Below are positions 1 through 9,500 of a DNA stretch of 64,000 bases, piece by piece. Under the pieces are notes generated by a model, which saw only the letters and a list, made by a program, of their open reading frames with translations, was not told where the DNA came from and made no database searches. The stretch covers positions 62,001 to 126,000 of the forward strand of contig CBDDLT010000015.1 in NCBI GenBank assembly GCA_965230755.1. Direction: 5' to 3'. The position numbers were made by a program, and so were the translations under genes. The stretch is from DATFJT01 sp965230755 (GTDB lineage: Bacteria > Bacteroidota > Bacteroidia > Chitinophagales > Saprospiraceae). Numbering within the stretch: the stretch's first letter is position 1; every line of letters starts with the position of its first letter.

Positions 1-1533
1 AATATAGTAATCGGAAAAATCCTCCTTTTCGAACTCCTCATTTAACTCCCAATTTAGTTCTTCAGACTCATCCTCTGAAGGAAAAATCTCTTTTACTTGG
101 TATGGAGCTCCTTTTTCAGATCTATAGAACACCTTCACCTTAGATGCCTTCGCTATTTTAGCCTGAAGCGTGATCTTTTCGCTTTTATCAGCTTTTACCT
201 CAGTAATTTCAGGAGGAATGATATTCACCATTGGATGTTCGGCCAAATAGTCCTTTCTTCCCCTCATCAATTCTATCAATCCAGGGACCATTATTCCGGC
301 ATTGTTGTAATCCTTTTCAAAATAAGTTTTATAATTGGTCGGTTCATAGAGGCCGTTTTTATCGTTAAGAATGTGAGTATTTGCTGCAATGGAAATACTA
401 TCCATATAAGACACATACCTTTCATTGGCGATCCAATCCTCGTACATGGTTCGCACATGATCCAAATAAATCAATCTTGTATCCTTGTCAATAAGCAATT
501 CTTTGATAAGTGGTCTCTCAGGGTTATTGACATGCAAAAACACCGACAAATTCATCATTTCCTCCGGATTTAAGGGCTTTAAATCATCCGAAAAGCGGAA
601 ACCTCCAAATGCCATATTCATGTCCCATATAAGGGGCTGAAAAACACCAAAGGAATCCCTAAAGAGATAATAATTATGACAGAACCTACCCGTATAACTG
701 TCCAGGTTTACAAAGACGGTATTGAAGGCATGCATCCACAAGCATGCATCCACATTGATCAATTCAGAAATCTTTTCTGAACGCCCTTTTAAAGCTTTAG
801 TAAGCTCAATCAGATGCTTCCATTCCTTGCCTGTATCACTTTTACTTTCGTAATAAGGCTTGTAGCAGTCAGAATCATCCCCTAAGTACTCTAGTGAAGC
901 ATTCTGCCCACGTTCACAACCTCGCGGGTGTGGTTCATGCCACTCAGGATCACACTTAATGAAGTCTCCTTCCTTATATCCGAAATTCTTCTTCAGAAAA
1001 TGCCCATCGATCGACTCCGTACTGGTATACAAACCTACCGACTCATCGTTAATTTTTAATTGAGCGAAATTAGCTCTGGGAGCAATCATGTAATCTCTGG
1101 CAATTCTATATGCCAAGATTTCCCTAACATACGATGGATCGCTAAAGATATTGGAGAGTTTAAGTTTTTCTATTTTACCAATGAAGTGCTGTCCGTCAAT
1201 GAACTTATCGGAATCAATATTGAACGGAAGTTTTTTCTCTTCCTTCTTTAGTGTGCTGTAGAAAGAACTATTGCCTTTATATCGTACTCCAACAGAATCA
1301 TATTTAATCCCATTTATTGTAATCTGGGCCGGTACCCTCTTCTTGGAGTACTTCTTCTTATAGTGGGTAAGCTTATTATTCCAATACTCGTGATAGAATT
1401 CTAATTCAATCTCGTTGACTTGTTGAATGGAGTAAAAACCATCATCCTGAGCACCGCTTAAAAGAGGCAGGGCGGTGATAACGAATAAGAGCCGATACCC
1501 TTTGTACAACAGATTATTTAGATTTTTGATCAC
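1..1533 (-). CDS. CotH kinase-family secreted protein, C-terminus beyond window edge
   Basis: An open frame of 511 codons runs off the left edge, so the C-terminus is missing. I place the start at a GTG (1531-1533) that overlaps the upstream gene's TGA as GTGA, which suggests translational coupling. A hydrophobic segment near residues 12-28, ending SGAQ, looks like a signal peptide. The CotH signature follows: GVRYKGNSSF at about residues 82-91, LKLSN...DPSYVRE near 124-138, and a RANFAQLKIN...GLYTSTESID stretch at about 153-176. CotH proteins are protein kinase-like enzymes first known from Bacillus spore coats; in Bacteroidota they are usually secreted and of unknown substrate. The following gene upstream is a second, more divergent CotH-like protein, so the two probably act together. 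Confidence 0.85.
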   Translation of the reverse strand, partial: MIKNLNNLLYKGYRLLFVITALPLLSGAQDDGFYSIQQVNEIELEFYHEYWNNKLTHYKKKYSKKRVPAQITINGIKYDSVGVRYKGNSSFYSTLKKEEKKLPFNIDSDKFIDGQHFIGKIEKLKLSNIFSDPSYVREILAYRIARDYMIAPRANFAQLKINDESVGLYTSTESIDGHFLKKNFGYKEGDFIKCDPEWHEPHPRGCERGQNASLEYLGDDSDCYKPYYESKSDTGKEWKHLIELTKALKGRSEKISELINVDACLWMHAFNTVFVNLDSYTGRFCHNYYLFRDSFGVFQPLIWDMNMAFGGFRFSDDLKPLNPEEMMNLSVFLHVNNPERPLIKELLIDKDTRLIYLDHVRTMYEDWIANERYVSYMDSISIAANTHILNDKNGLYEPTNYKTYFEKDYNNAGIMVPGLIELMRGRKDYLAEHPMVNIIPPEITEVKADKSEKITLQAKIAKASKVKVFYRSEKGAPYQVKEIFPSEDESEELNWELNEEFEKEDFSDYYI

Positions 1534-3152
1534 TTATTAATTTCCTCTAGATCGATATTGTACTTTTCAAACGTATAATTAGCAGGATAATATGCCTCCA
1601 TCTTAATATTTTCCGTTTTTATGTAGTAATCCATGCTTGAAGAACCCTCTCCTGGTACCTTAATAGAATAAACTTTGTCTTTGGCCTTTTTATCAGGCTT
1701 TGATCCGTCATCTTTGAGAAGCATGTGCTCATAACTATCTTTATTATCTAATTTATAGTAAAGATGCACTCGCTTAGGAAAACCCTTCAATCTGACATAC
1801 ATTGTATAGTCTTCTATTCTATTCGAAGATAATTCATCTCTTGTTTTAAAACTGATATCAGTGATTTTTGGAGCCAAGTCCGTATTGAGATCTACTGTCT
1901 TTAAATAACTTCTTCTACTCTTGAGAAAGGAACTGATTCCAGGGATCTTGCTAACCTTACCGGTGACCTCTGTCTTGCTATTTAGAAATTGCTCATAATC
2001 ATAATAATTCTTCCCTTCCTTGAACCTTTCATTCTTGATCACCGTCTGCAATTGATCAATTCTATCACTGTACCAGCCCGACTTTAAAAACTCACTGTAT
2101 AATTCATGATAAAAAGCCTTGTACTTCATTTCATTTTCCTTATACGACATCACCTTACTGACGAGAGGTTTTTGACTGTCATTAGAATAACTGTAAGGGC
2201 TAAACTTCTGTAGTTTTTCTATACTCAAATCCGAGCCTGTTCCAGTATTCTTAAAACTTCCAAACGAAAGATGAACAGCCCAAGGAAAGATATAAAATTG
2301 ACCTTCAGGATTTCTGTACAGATAATAATTCCCACTATTGGCTCCGATGTAAGATTTGAGATTAACGGTTAGGTTATTTAAAGCCAAATACCAGAGTAGT
2401 TGATCAACATTAATGATATCGTTCAGTTCGTCAGCCGTAAGCGCATCATTATCCAATGCAAAGGTTAATTCCATTAGATCATCCCATCCTCCGTCTGAAA
2501 TCAATTGGAAATCATTAAAATAACAGAGTGGTGATTTTTCATTCAACAAACTCGCTCCAACCTCCTTCAAGCATACGTCAGACATTTCTTTAGACTTTTC
2601 CGCATTTTGTGCACCAGCAGAAATCAGTGTCCCATCCGCATCTCCAAAGCGCTTATTGATGAAATCATCGTTAACCGCTTCTATGTTCGTCATCACACCA
2701 AAGCTTTGATTATTGATCGTTAAGACTGCATAATTAGCTTTAGAAGCGTGCATGAATTTTCTAGCCATTTCCATGTATAGCACTTCACGAACCATCGAAG
2801 GATCTCTTAAAGCTTCACTTAACACTATATCACTATAACCATTGTGGTGCTGCGTTTTATCTACTAAATCCAATTTGATTTCGAAAGAAGATTTTTTACT
2901 TCTGGACAAGTTGGTTAGGTTTTTGGCGTATCGAATTCCAGAGAAAGGATATCTATTATCATTAATTACAACCGTACAAAACAAATAATCGTCTCCATTC
3001 AAATAAATCGAATCGAGATATTTCACCCAATTTTCTGTAGGGGTTTCAATCTCTATTTTCTGAATGACATCCACTTGATAGAAACTATCCTGTTCCTGTG
3101 AGAAGGACATCGTAAAACAGAAACTAATTAGTAAAATTATGATATATCTCAT
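1530..3152 (-). CDS. Divergent CotH-like secreted protein
   Basis: 540 residues with a clear signal peptide (MRYIIILLISFCFTMSFSQ). The fold resembles CotH: a GIRYAKN segment sits where KGNSS is expected, then SDIVLSEALRDPSMVREVLYME and NYAVLTINNQSFGVMTNIEAVNDDF-like pieces, so the usual KGNSS motif is degraded. Near the C-terminus is a domain of about 90 residues (KGFPKRVHLYYKLD..DDGSKPDKKAKDKVYS) like the beta-sandwich that follows CotH in related secreted proteins. No T9SS tail is visible. It ends in a GTGA overlap with the next gene. Family membership is fairly sure; kinase activity is doubtful given the altered motif. Confidence 0.8.
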   Translation of the reverse strand: MRYIIILLISFCFTMSFSQEQDSFYQVDVIQKIEIETPTENWVKYLDSIYLNGDDYLFCTVVINDNRYPFSGIRYAKNLTNLSRSKKSSFEIKLDLVDKTQHHNGYSDIVLSEALRDPSMVREVLYMEMARKFMHASKANYAVLTINNQSFGVMTNIEAVNDDFINKRFGDADGTLISAGAQNAEKSKEMSDVCLKEVGASLLNEKSPLCYFNDFQLISDGGWDDLMELTFALDNDALTADELNDIINVDQLLWYLALNNLTVNLKSYIGANSGNYYLYRNPEGQFYIFPWAVHLSFGSFKNTGTGSDLSIEKLQKFSPYSYSNDSQKPLVSKVMSYKENEMKYKAFYHELYSEFLKSGWYSDRIDQLQTVIKNERFKEGKNYYDYEQFLNSKTEVTGKVSKIPGISSFLKSRRSYLKTVDLNTDLAPKITDISFKTRDELSSNRIEDYTMYVRLKGFPKRVHLYYKLDNKDSYEHMLLKDDGSKPDKKAKDKVYSIKVPGEGSSSMDYYIKTENIKMEAYYPANYTFEKYNIDLEEINK

Positions 3153-3237
3153 GTTGATTTTAATTGCTATAAGAAATACTAAAAGAAGCTAATTTAGGAA
3201 TTTCAAGGCATAATAATCAAGAATCCCTCTTTTAAGT

Positions 3238-3579
3238 TCAGAACAATCTTCTACCATTTGTCTGCTCCTTATCAGGTACGATTAATACGGCGTCTTTCCC
3301 CTCTTCATTCAACAAGGCCAAGACCAAAACTTCGGACATGAAATCAGCTATTTGACGCGGACGAAAATTGACCACAGCGAGAATTTGTTTTCCCAATAAG
3401 TCATCGGGTGTGTAATTCTCCATCAATTGGGCTGAAGACTTTTTCGTTCCTATTTCCGGGCCAAAATCTATTAACAATTGATAGGCAGGTTTGATCAAAT
3501 CGACTTTAGCCGTGACAGAAATGATACTTCCCGATCGAATATCTAATTCTGCAAAGTTTTTATACTCTACGAATTCCAT
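3238..3579 (-). CDS. csaA: tRNA-binding protein, CsaA-like
   Basis: 113 residues beginning MEFVEYKNFAELDIRSG, matching the start of CsaA/YgjH proteins (about 110 residues), which are single OB-fold tRNA-binding domains like the C-terminal domain of MetRS. The pieces LDIRSGSIISV, PAYQLLIDFGPEIGTKKSSAQL and GKQILAVVNFRPRQIADFMSEVLVLA are the expected order of the domain. A longer frame to 3624 exists, but it lies inside the upstream gene and adds nothing conserved; the chosen ATG overlaps that gene by 13 bases. CsaA was described as a chaperone, but tRNA binding is the better supported role of the fold. Confidence 0.88.
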   Translation of the reverse strand: MEFVEYKNFAELDIRSGSIISVTAKVDLIKPAYQLLIDFGPEIGTKKSSAQLMENYTPDDLLGKQILAVVNFRPRQIADFMSEVLVLALLNEEGKDAVLIVPDKEQTNGRRLF

Positions 3580-3794
3580 AAAGCCTGTATGTGCAAAACG
3601 ATATTCAGAAACATGACCGCACAAAGTGCCAATGCCAGTATGCGTATCAAGGTTCCATATCTCTCCTTTAACAAGTCGAATTGCTTTTTTAATGATGGAT
3701 CTTCTACCTTCACCAATCCCCTAGCGATCATATAGACATACAGTCCAATTCCAAAGAATATTATTTCAAAAGCTAGTCCTAAGTATTCCATCAA
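3567..3794 (-). CDS. Small two-helix membrane protein
   Basis: 75 residues. Two hydrophobic helices (about residues 5-23 and 48-66) flank a charged, probably cytoplasmic, stretch (KVEDPSLKKQFDLLKERYG). Family not recognised. The stop lies 13 bases inside the csaA start and the asparaginase-like gene stops 6 bases downstream of its own start codon region, so the three genes are probably one transcript. Two adjacent ATGs could serve as start. Confidence 0.65.
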   Translation of the reverse strand: MMEYLGLAFEIIFFGIGLYVYMIARGLVKVEDPSLKKQFDLLKERYGTLIRILALALCAVMFLNIVLHIQALWNS

Positions 3795-3800
3795 TCTCTA

Positions 3801-4298
3801 TTATATATATTCGAAAAAACCGGTTTTCCTATTCTTCTCTACCTCATTGGCCTTAAAGTATCTTCCATTCATCGCAACATACACCCCTCTATCCAATGCT
3901 TGCGCAAATGCAATAGCAGCTCCCAAATTGAAAAATCCATCGCTGGAATCACCAAAAGCGTAAGGAATCATTGCTCCTGTCAATACTATCGTCTTATCAA
4001 GCTTGGCCTCCGTCAATACTTTTGCTGTTTGTACCATCGTATCCGTACCATGAGTTATCACAATGTGCTCAAATTTACTTCTCTCACAGCTTCGGATAAT
4101 GATCTCTCTGTCGGTATCTGTCATTTCCAGACTATCGACCATCATCAGGGTCTTTACATCAGTCTTAAGTGTACACCTACCTCTTCGAAACATCTCTTTA
4201 AGATGGGTGTCCTGAAAATAGAGTTCACCGGTAATGAAGTTATAGGCTTTGTCAAAAGTTCCCCCTGTTACAAATATTTGAATGCCTTCTTTAGTCAT
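3801..4298 (-). CDS. Single-domain asparaginase-like protein
   Basis: 165 residues containing only the N-terminal half of type I/II L-asparaginase. Both catalytic signatures are present: TGGTFDK near residues 11-17 (nucleophile Thr14) and THGTDTM at 82-88 (Thr85-Asp86). Typical asparaginases have 320-350 residues, with a smaller C-terminal domain that completes the active site of a neighbouring subunit; that half is absent here and no broken remainder follows, because the next gene is unrelated. Short versions like this occur as a separate family in bacteria, so it is probably intact rather than truncated. Substrate unknown; asparagine, or another small amide, is possible. Confidence 0.8.
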   Translation of the reverse strand: MTKEGIQIFVTGGTFDKAYNFITGELYFQDTHLKEMFRRGRCTLKTDVKTLMMVDSLEMTDTDREIIIRSCERSKFEHIVITHGTDTMVQTAKVLTEAKLDKTIVLTGAMIPYAFGDSSDGFFNLGAAIAFAQALDRGVYVAMNGRYFKANEVEKNRKTGFFEYI

Positions 4299-4337
4299 TG
4301 ATTATGTTTCTTTCTCCTCCAATATAAATGAAGTAAA

Positions 4338-5477
4338 TCAATTTGTAGACATTAGTATTTCACTTTTTCTCAAGAAATATACCCCTACTATGAAAAGGAC
4401 AAAAAGCAGGATTAAAAATCCAATCTTGACCCAAGAAAGCGGTTTTTTCCCGTATACCCTACCCGTCTGTCCATTGATTACAAAATGATAAATTTTGTTA
4501 TTGTATTTATAGGCACTCAGCCATACCGGCAAAACTAACAACTTAAAGGTTTGGTCCGTTTTGGTACTAACCACGTGAAGGTTCCTCTGTACATCACCAC
4601 CCAATTGAGCTGAACACATATGGCGTAGTTTGTAGTCCATAACCTGATCTGACAACTGATAAGCTTCATCTAGCTCTACATCATAAACTTCTGTTTCCCA
4701 GCCTAATAGAAGTCTATGGTCGAAGTTGACCACTTCATTCAGGCGATATGGTAAAACCCGTGAAAGGAGTTCTCTATTGATTTTATTACTCCCGGAAATC
4801 GTAACGTCATCAAAGAAATGGTCTAATCTCCCATTTCTTGATTCCCATCGTACTTTCCTCACTTGTTGGGTTTGCATTCTACCATTGATTCGAACACGTT
4901 CGCTGACATAATAATAATGTCCAGCTTGGCCGCTCCAAACAGAGTTCGTTTTGGCGTCGAAGGTCCAAAAAGGAATGTAGATACCATGAAGGTTTTCCAT
5001 GGTAGAATGGGACCTTAACTTAGAAGGATGAAACCAGCCTTGATTGATCCACTTCTTAAATGCTTTACTTGCCTCTTGCGAACTGATATAAAAAGGGATG
5101 ATGCCAATGGGATTAATGAATTTCTTGGCTATGGCTGTCTTGTTAACGCTTTGAGATGAACAAAACCCACAATTCAAGCTTACAACATCCTTTTCTATTA
5201 TGAAATTAGCGCCACAATTCCCACATTGGTATCCGTAATCATCGACATAGGACGGCTCAAAGCCCTTAAGCTTATCTAAAGCCACCTTAAGTTCATTTTC
5301 AATGACTTTATCACTCTCCGGATTGGCATCTTCAAGATACCCGCAATAACTGCAATGAATTTTTTTCTTCTCGGCAGAATAGACCAAGTGGTTTCCACAG
5401 CTTGGGCAATCTTCGAAGTGGGCTTGTAGTTGATCAAGCTCTTCGAGATGTCCATTTTCCCAGTAGATTTTATCCAT
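4338..5477 (-). CDS. TFIIB-type zinc-ribbon membrane protein, YdjG-like
   Basis: 379 residues. Two zinc ribbons lie at the N-terminus: C24xxC27...C42xxC45 and C85xxC88...C103xxC106. A middle domain (FINPIGIIPFYISSQEASKAFKKWI.., IYIPFWTFDA) is typical of this family, and one transmembrane helix lies near residues 350-370, so the bulk is cytoplasmic. The gene starts one base after the stop of an SPFH-SHOCT gene. In Bacillus subtilis the comparable membrane protein YdjG, with YdjH, recruits the SPFH protein YdjI and then PspA to stressed membrane. No PspA gene is adjacent here. The pairing supports an envelope-maintenance role; that is inference from the known family. Confidence 0.8.
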   Translation of the reverse strand: MDKIYWENGHLEELDQLQAHFEDCPSCGNHLVYSAEKKKIHCSYCGYLEDANPESDKVIENELKVALDKLKGFEPSYVDDYGYQCGNCGANFIIEKDVVSLNCGFCSSQSVNKTAIAKKFINPIGIIPFYISSQEASKAFKKWINQGWFHPSKLRSHSTMENLHGIYIPFWTFDAKTNSVWSGQAGHYYYVSERVRINGRMQTQQVRKVRWESRNGRLDHFFDDVTISGSNKINRELLSRVLPYRLNEVVNFDHRLLLGWETEVYDVELDEAYQLSDQVMDYKLRHMCSAQLGGDVQRNLHVVSTKTDQTFKLLVLPVWLSAYKYNNKIYHFVINGQTGRVYGKKPLSWVKIGFLILLFVLFIVGVYFLRKSEILMSTN

Positions 5478-5478
5478 G

Positions 5479-6474
5479 TTAAATTCTACTCAACAGTTCT
5501 TTCTTTTTGGTTTCGAACTCTTCTTCGGTCAAAATTCCCTCTTCTTTGAGTTTACCCAATTCTTTGATCAAACCAATGATATCCTCTTTGGACTCTGTAG
5601 GTTGGGCACTGTTATTATTGCCATTATTTCCACCTTGCATCATTGTGGCCATACCGAAGCCCATTCCCATGCCAATTCCTTCACTCGCTCCGCCACCGGG
5701 ATTTTCGGCTGCCTTTTCAATGGCATTAGAACTTTGGAAGTCCCTGAATTTATTCATATCGTCGACCATATTCATATTGGTCATTTTATCGTAAAACTCC
5801 TCTACTTCTTTAGGAAGTGAGGTACTTGATACCTGGAATTTTACCAATTCGATGCCTAAGCCTGTTAATTCTTCCTGAATAATGGGTTTAATAATCTCAC
5901 CTAGCTCGGAATACTTGGAAGCAAGGTCCATAACAGGAATCTCAGCTTCAGCCAATGCTTCCGCAAATTTAGGAGCGATAACCGGCCTTAAAGCCTCTTC
6001 CAATTCCTCTACTTTTACGATGGATTTCGTGCCGGCAAACTCTTTGTAAAACTTCTGAATGTCATTGATCCGAATAAAATATACTCCGAAAGCCTTAATT
6101 CTAACCTGTTTGAAATTAGGGTCCTTTAGAATAATCGGATTAGCTGTTCCCCACTTAAGATTAGTAAATAGTTTTTTACTGAAAAAATATACATCCGCTT
6201 TAAAAGGAGACTTAAACCCCATTTCCCAGCTCCTCAATGTTGTGAGGACTGGAATATTTTCCGTAATCAGTTCATATCGACCAGGTTCGAATTGATCTGC
6301 AAAGGTCCCTTCATTCAAAAAGATGGCCTCTTGAGTTTCTCTAACCGTCAACTGGGCACCGTACTTAATCTCACTGTCTCGATCGGGAAATTTCCACATC
6401 ATCACATCCGATGAATCTTCTTTCCAATCAATTACTTCAATGAATTCGTCTTTCAAAAAACTAAAAATGCCCAT
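5479..6474 (-). CDS. SPFH (band 7) domain protein with SHOCT tail, YdjI-like
   Basis: 331 residues, starting MGIFSFLKDEFIEVIDW as YdjI-type proteins do. The SPFH region covers roughly residues 35-245. It is followed by a Gly/Met/Asn-rich linker (GGGASEGIGMGMGFGMATMMQGGNNGNNNS) broken only by short stretches, and a SHOCT domain at about 300-331 (LIKELGKLKEEGILTEEEF). No transmembrane helix is obvious, so membrane association probably depends on the zinc-ribbon protein encoded one base downstream. SHOCT domains are short oligomerisation or anchoring modules. Likely regulation is as a two-gene unit; its promoter should lie in the AT-rich 83 bases upstream. Confidence 0.85.
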   Translation of the reverse strand: MGIFSFLKDEFIEVIDWKEDSSDVMMWKFPDRDSEIKYGAQLTVRETQEAIFLNEGTFADQFEPGRYELITENIPVLTTLRSWEMGFKSPFKADVYFFSKKLFTNLKWGTANPIILKDPNFKQVRIKAFGVYFIRINDIQKFYKEFAGTKSIVKVEELEEALRPVIAPKFAEALAEAEIPVMDLASKYSELGEIIKPIIQEELTGLGIELVKFQVSSTSLPKEVEEFYDKMTNMNMVDDMNKFRDFQSSNAIEKAAENPGGGASEGIGMGMGFGMATMMQGGNNGNNNSAQPTESKEDIIGLIKELGKLKEEGILTEEEFETKKKELLSRI

Positions 6475-6557
6475 ATTATTATTTTATTTAAACACATTCA
6501 TATTAAAGTGAATCCAGATCAATTAGTTCCCTTTTTTACATTAAGGCTATGTTGTAT

Positions 6558-9500
6558 TTACTTGACAACTACATTGATCATCCGATTGGGTACAACAATG
6601 ACTTTAACGACATTCTTGTTTTCCAACCATTTATGAAGACTTTCTAGCTCGAGAGCGGCTTTTTCCAGGTCTTCTCGAGAAGTATTTCTATCGAATTCTG
6701 CGACAGCTCTCTTCTTGCCATTGATACAAAGTGGATATTCTATTGTTGATTCCACTAGATATTGAGGATTAAAATCCGGGAAGCTGGCATTCATTACCGT
6801 ATCTGAATTGCCCAAAGCAAACTGCCATAATTCTTCTGCCAAATGTGGTGCAAAAGGAGCCAATGCAAGACACATCTTCTCCATTATTGCCTTATTGTTG
6901 GACTTGATGGCCATCAAATCATTAACCGCAATCATCATGGCTGAAACGCAGGTATTCATACTCAATCTTTCCAGATCCTCTTGCAATTTTTTCAATAAAC
7001 AATGAAGAACTTTCAATTCCTCTTTGCTCGGTTCGTCATCAGACAAATCCTTCAAGTTGTCGTCTTGATCGTAAAAGAGCGCGTAGAACTTGTTGAGGAA
7101 TTTACTCACTCCGCCTATATTTTGCGTATCCCAGGGTTTAGACTGCTCAATCGGCCCCAAGAACATCTCGTAAAGCCTAAAACAATCCGTTCCGTATTTG
7201 GCTACTACATCATCCGGGTTGACCACATTGAATTTTGATTTTGACATCTTTTCAATCTGATGACCACAGATGTATTCATCTTTTTCATTGGTAATAAATA
7301 CGACTTGATTCAGGTCTTTTCTGGTCTCACCAAAAGCCTTCATATCCAACTTATCCCCATGTTCTACCATGCTTATGTCTACATGCAATCGCGAAACCAA
7401 TCTTTCTTCTTCAACCATATCTCTCGATACAAATAGTGCAGTATTGCAGCAGTATTCAAGAATATCCTGGCTTTTTGTAGCACCGGTAATCTTATCTAAG
7501 AGCACCTCAGGAGTATGGTAGTTATAGAAAACCTCCTCAATTGAAATAGGCAAAAATATGTATCCGGCTCCTTCAATCGATTTCTTTCTTTTGTTAAAGT
7601 AGCGTTGAAGATCAACCACAGACTTTAACTCTATTACTACCTTAGATAATGTACAGGCAAAGTCCGCACTAAAGGTGTGACCATCTTCGCCTTCGATTAA
7701 TACATTCGACTCAAAAGAAGAAATGTTCTTTTGTAATAATTTTCTCAAAAAGCCCTCAGCAAAATTCTCATTAGCTCGATATACAAAACTGGATCTACCT
7801 TGAATCATCCCTTGATTTACCAGTTTTCTAAATGGCTCATCAATGGGCGAATGACCTATATCGTAGAGAAATTTACACCACATTCTGGCATACAACAAAT
7901 GTCCAACGGCGTGTTCAGCACCCCCGATATACAAGTCGACATCACCCCAATAATTTTTTGCTTCTTCGGAAGCAAAGCTTTCCGAATTATTAGGATCCAT
8001 GTATCTGAAATAATACCATGATGACCCGGCATAACCCGGCATTGTATCAGTTTCTCTACTCGCACCATTGTATTCAACCCAAGATTTTACCTTAGCCAAA
8101 GGAGAATGTCCGTCAGAAGAGGGTAAAAAGTCTTCGGTATCCGGAAGTTCTACCGGCAGTTCATCGGTAGAAATCAATTGAATCAATCCATCATCTCCAT
8201 ATGCTATGGGAAATGGTTCTCCCCAATATCGCTGTCGAGAAAAGTTCGCATCCCTCAACTTGTACCTTACCTCTGCCTTCCCTAAGCCCTCTTTTTCAAG
8301 GTATTCAATCATTTTCTCAATGGCTGACTCCTTCTCCAAACCATCCAAGAATTGGGAATTAACAGCAACAGTTTTACCTTCTTTTTCTTCTTGTATTTGA
8401 GGAATTGGAAGACCAAACTTACTGGCAAAACGCTTGTCTCTTTCATCACCATCCGGTACCGCCATTATGGCTCCGGTACCATAATCTTTCAAAACATATT
8501 CGCTGATGTAAATTGGAATCTTTTCCCCATTAATAGGATGGATAGAATAGGCCCCGGTAAAAACACCGGACATATCATTGTGCTCGCTCATCCTCTCTCT
8601 TTCAGATCGAGAACCAACATATTTGATATAATCCTCTACTACCCTCTTTTGTGCCGGTGAGCTAATCTTTCCTACCAATTCCAACTCAGGTGCCATTACC
8701 ATAAAGCTAGCACCAAAAATGGTGTCCGGACGAGTGGTGTATATTTCAAGCTTATCGTCAAATTGATCAATGGCAAATTCTATCCTAGCACCCGTAGACT
8801 TACCGATCCAATTTTCCTGCATTATCTTCAATGCCGTGCTCCATTCAAGCTCTTTAAGTCCGTTGAGCAATCTATCCGCATAAGCAGAAGTTCTCAACGA
8901 CCATTGCTCCATGGGTTTCTTGATAACCGGAAAACCCCCACGTTCTGATAATCCATCCTTTACCTCATCATTGGCCAATACAGTTTTAAGTTCTTCACAC
9001 CAATTGACGTAGGCAATGTTTCGATAAGCCAACCTGTAGTTCATCAAAACATCCTGCTTTTCCAAATCGGAAAATGCGGACCACTCCGCGGCACTGAAGC
9101 TGTGTTCTTTAGCGCCATAGGCATTCAAAGAATCTGTCCCCTGCCGATTAAAGTGTTCGGCTAAGGCCTGAATCGGTTTGGCTTTATCCTCTGCTATATC
9201 ATAATAGTGCTCGAACATCTGACTGAAAATCCACTGGGTCCACTTGTAGTACTCCGGATCACAGGTCTTGATTGATCTGCTCCAGTCATAATTCAAACCC
9301 AACATCTTGAGCTGTTCCGTATATCGCTCGATATTCTTTTCAGTAGAATCTGCCGGATGAACCCCTGTTTGAATGGCAAATTGCTCTGCCGGCAATCCAA
9401 AGGCATCATATCCCATCGGATGAAGGACATTATATCCGCACATTTTCTTGTATCTGGATATGATATCACTCGTGATATAACCTAAAGGATGCCCAACATG

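Noticed and set aside
97..573. 158-codon plus-strand frame
   Set aside because: It lies antisense inside the truncated CotH gene on the minus strand, has low-complexity composition and no motif.
3900..4301. 133-codon plus-strand frame
   Set aside because: It is the complement of the asparaginase-like gene, whose catalytic motifs are clear on the minus strand.
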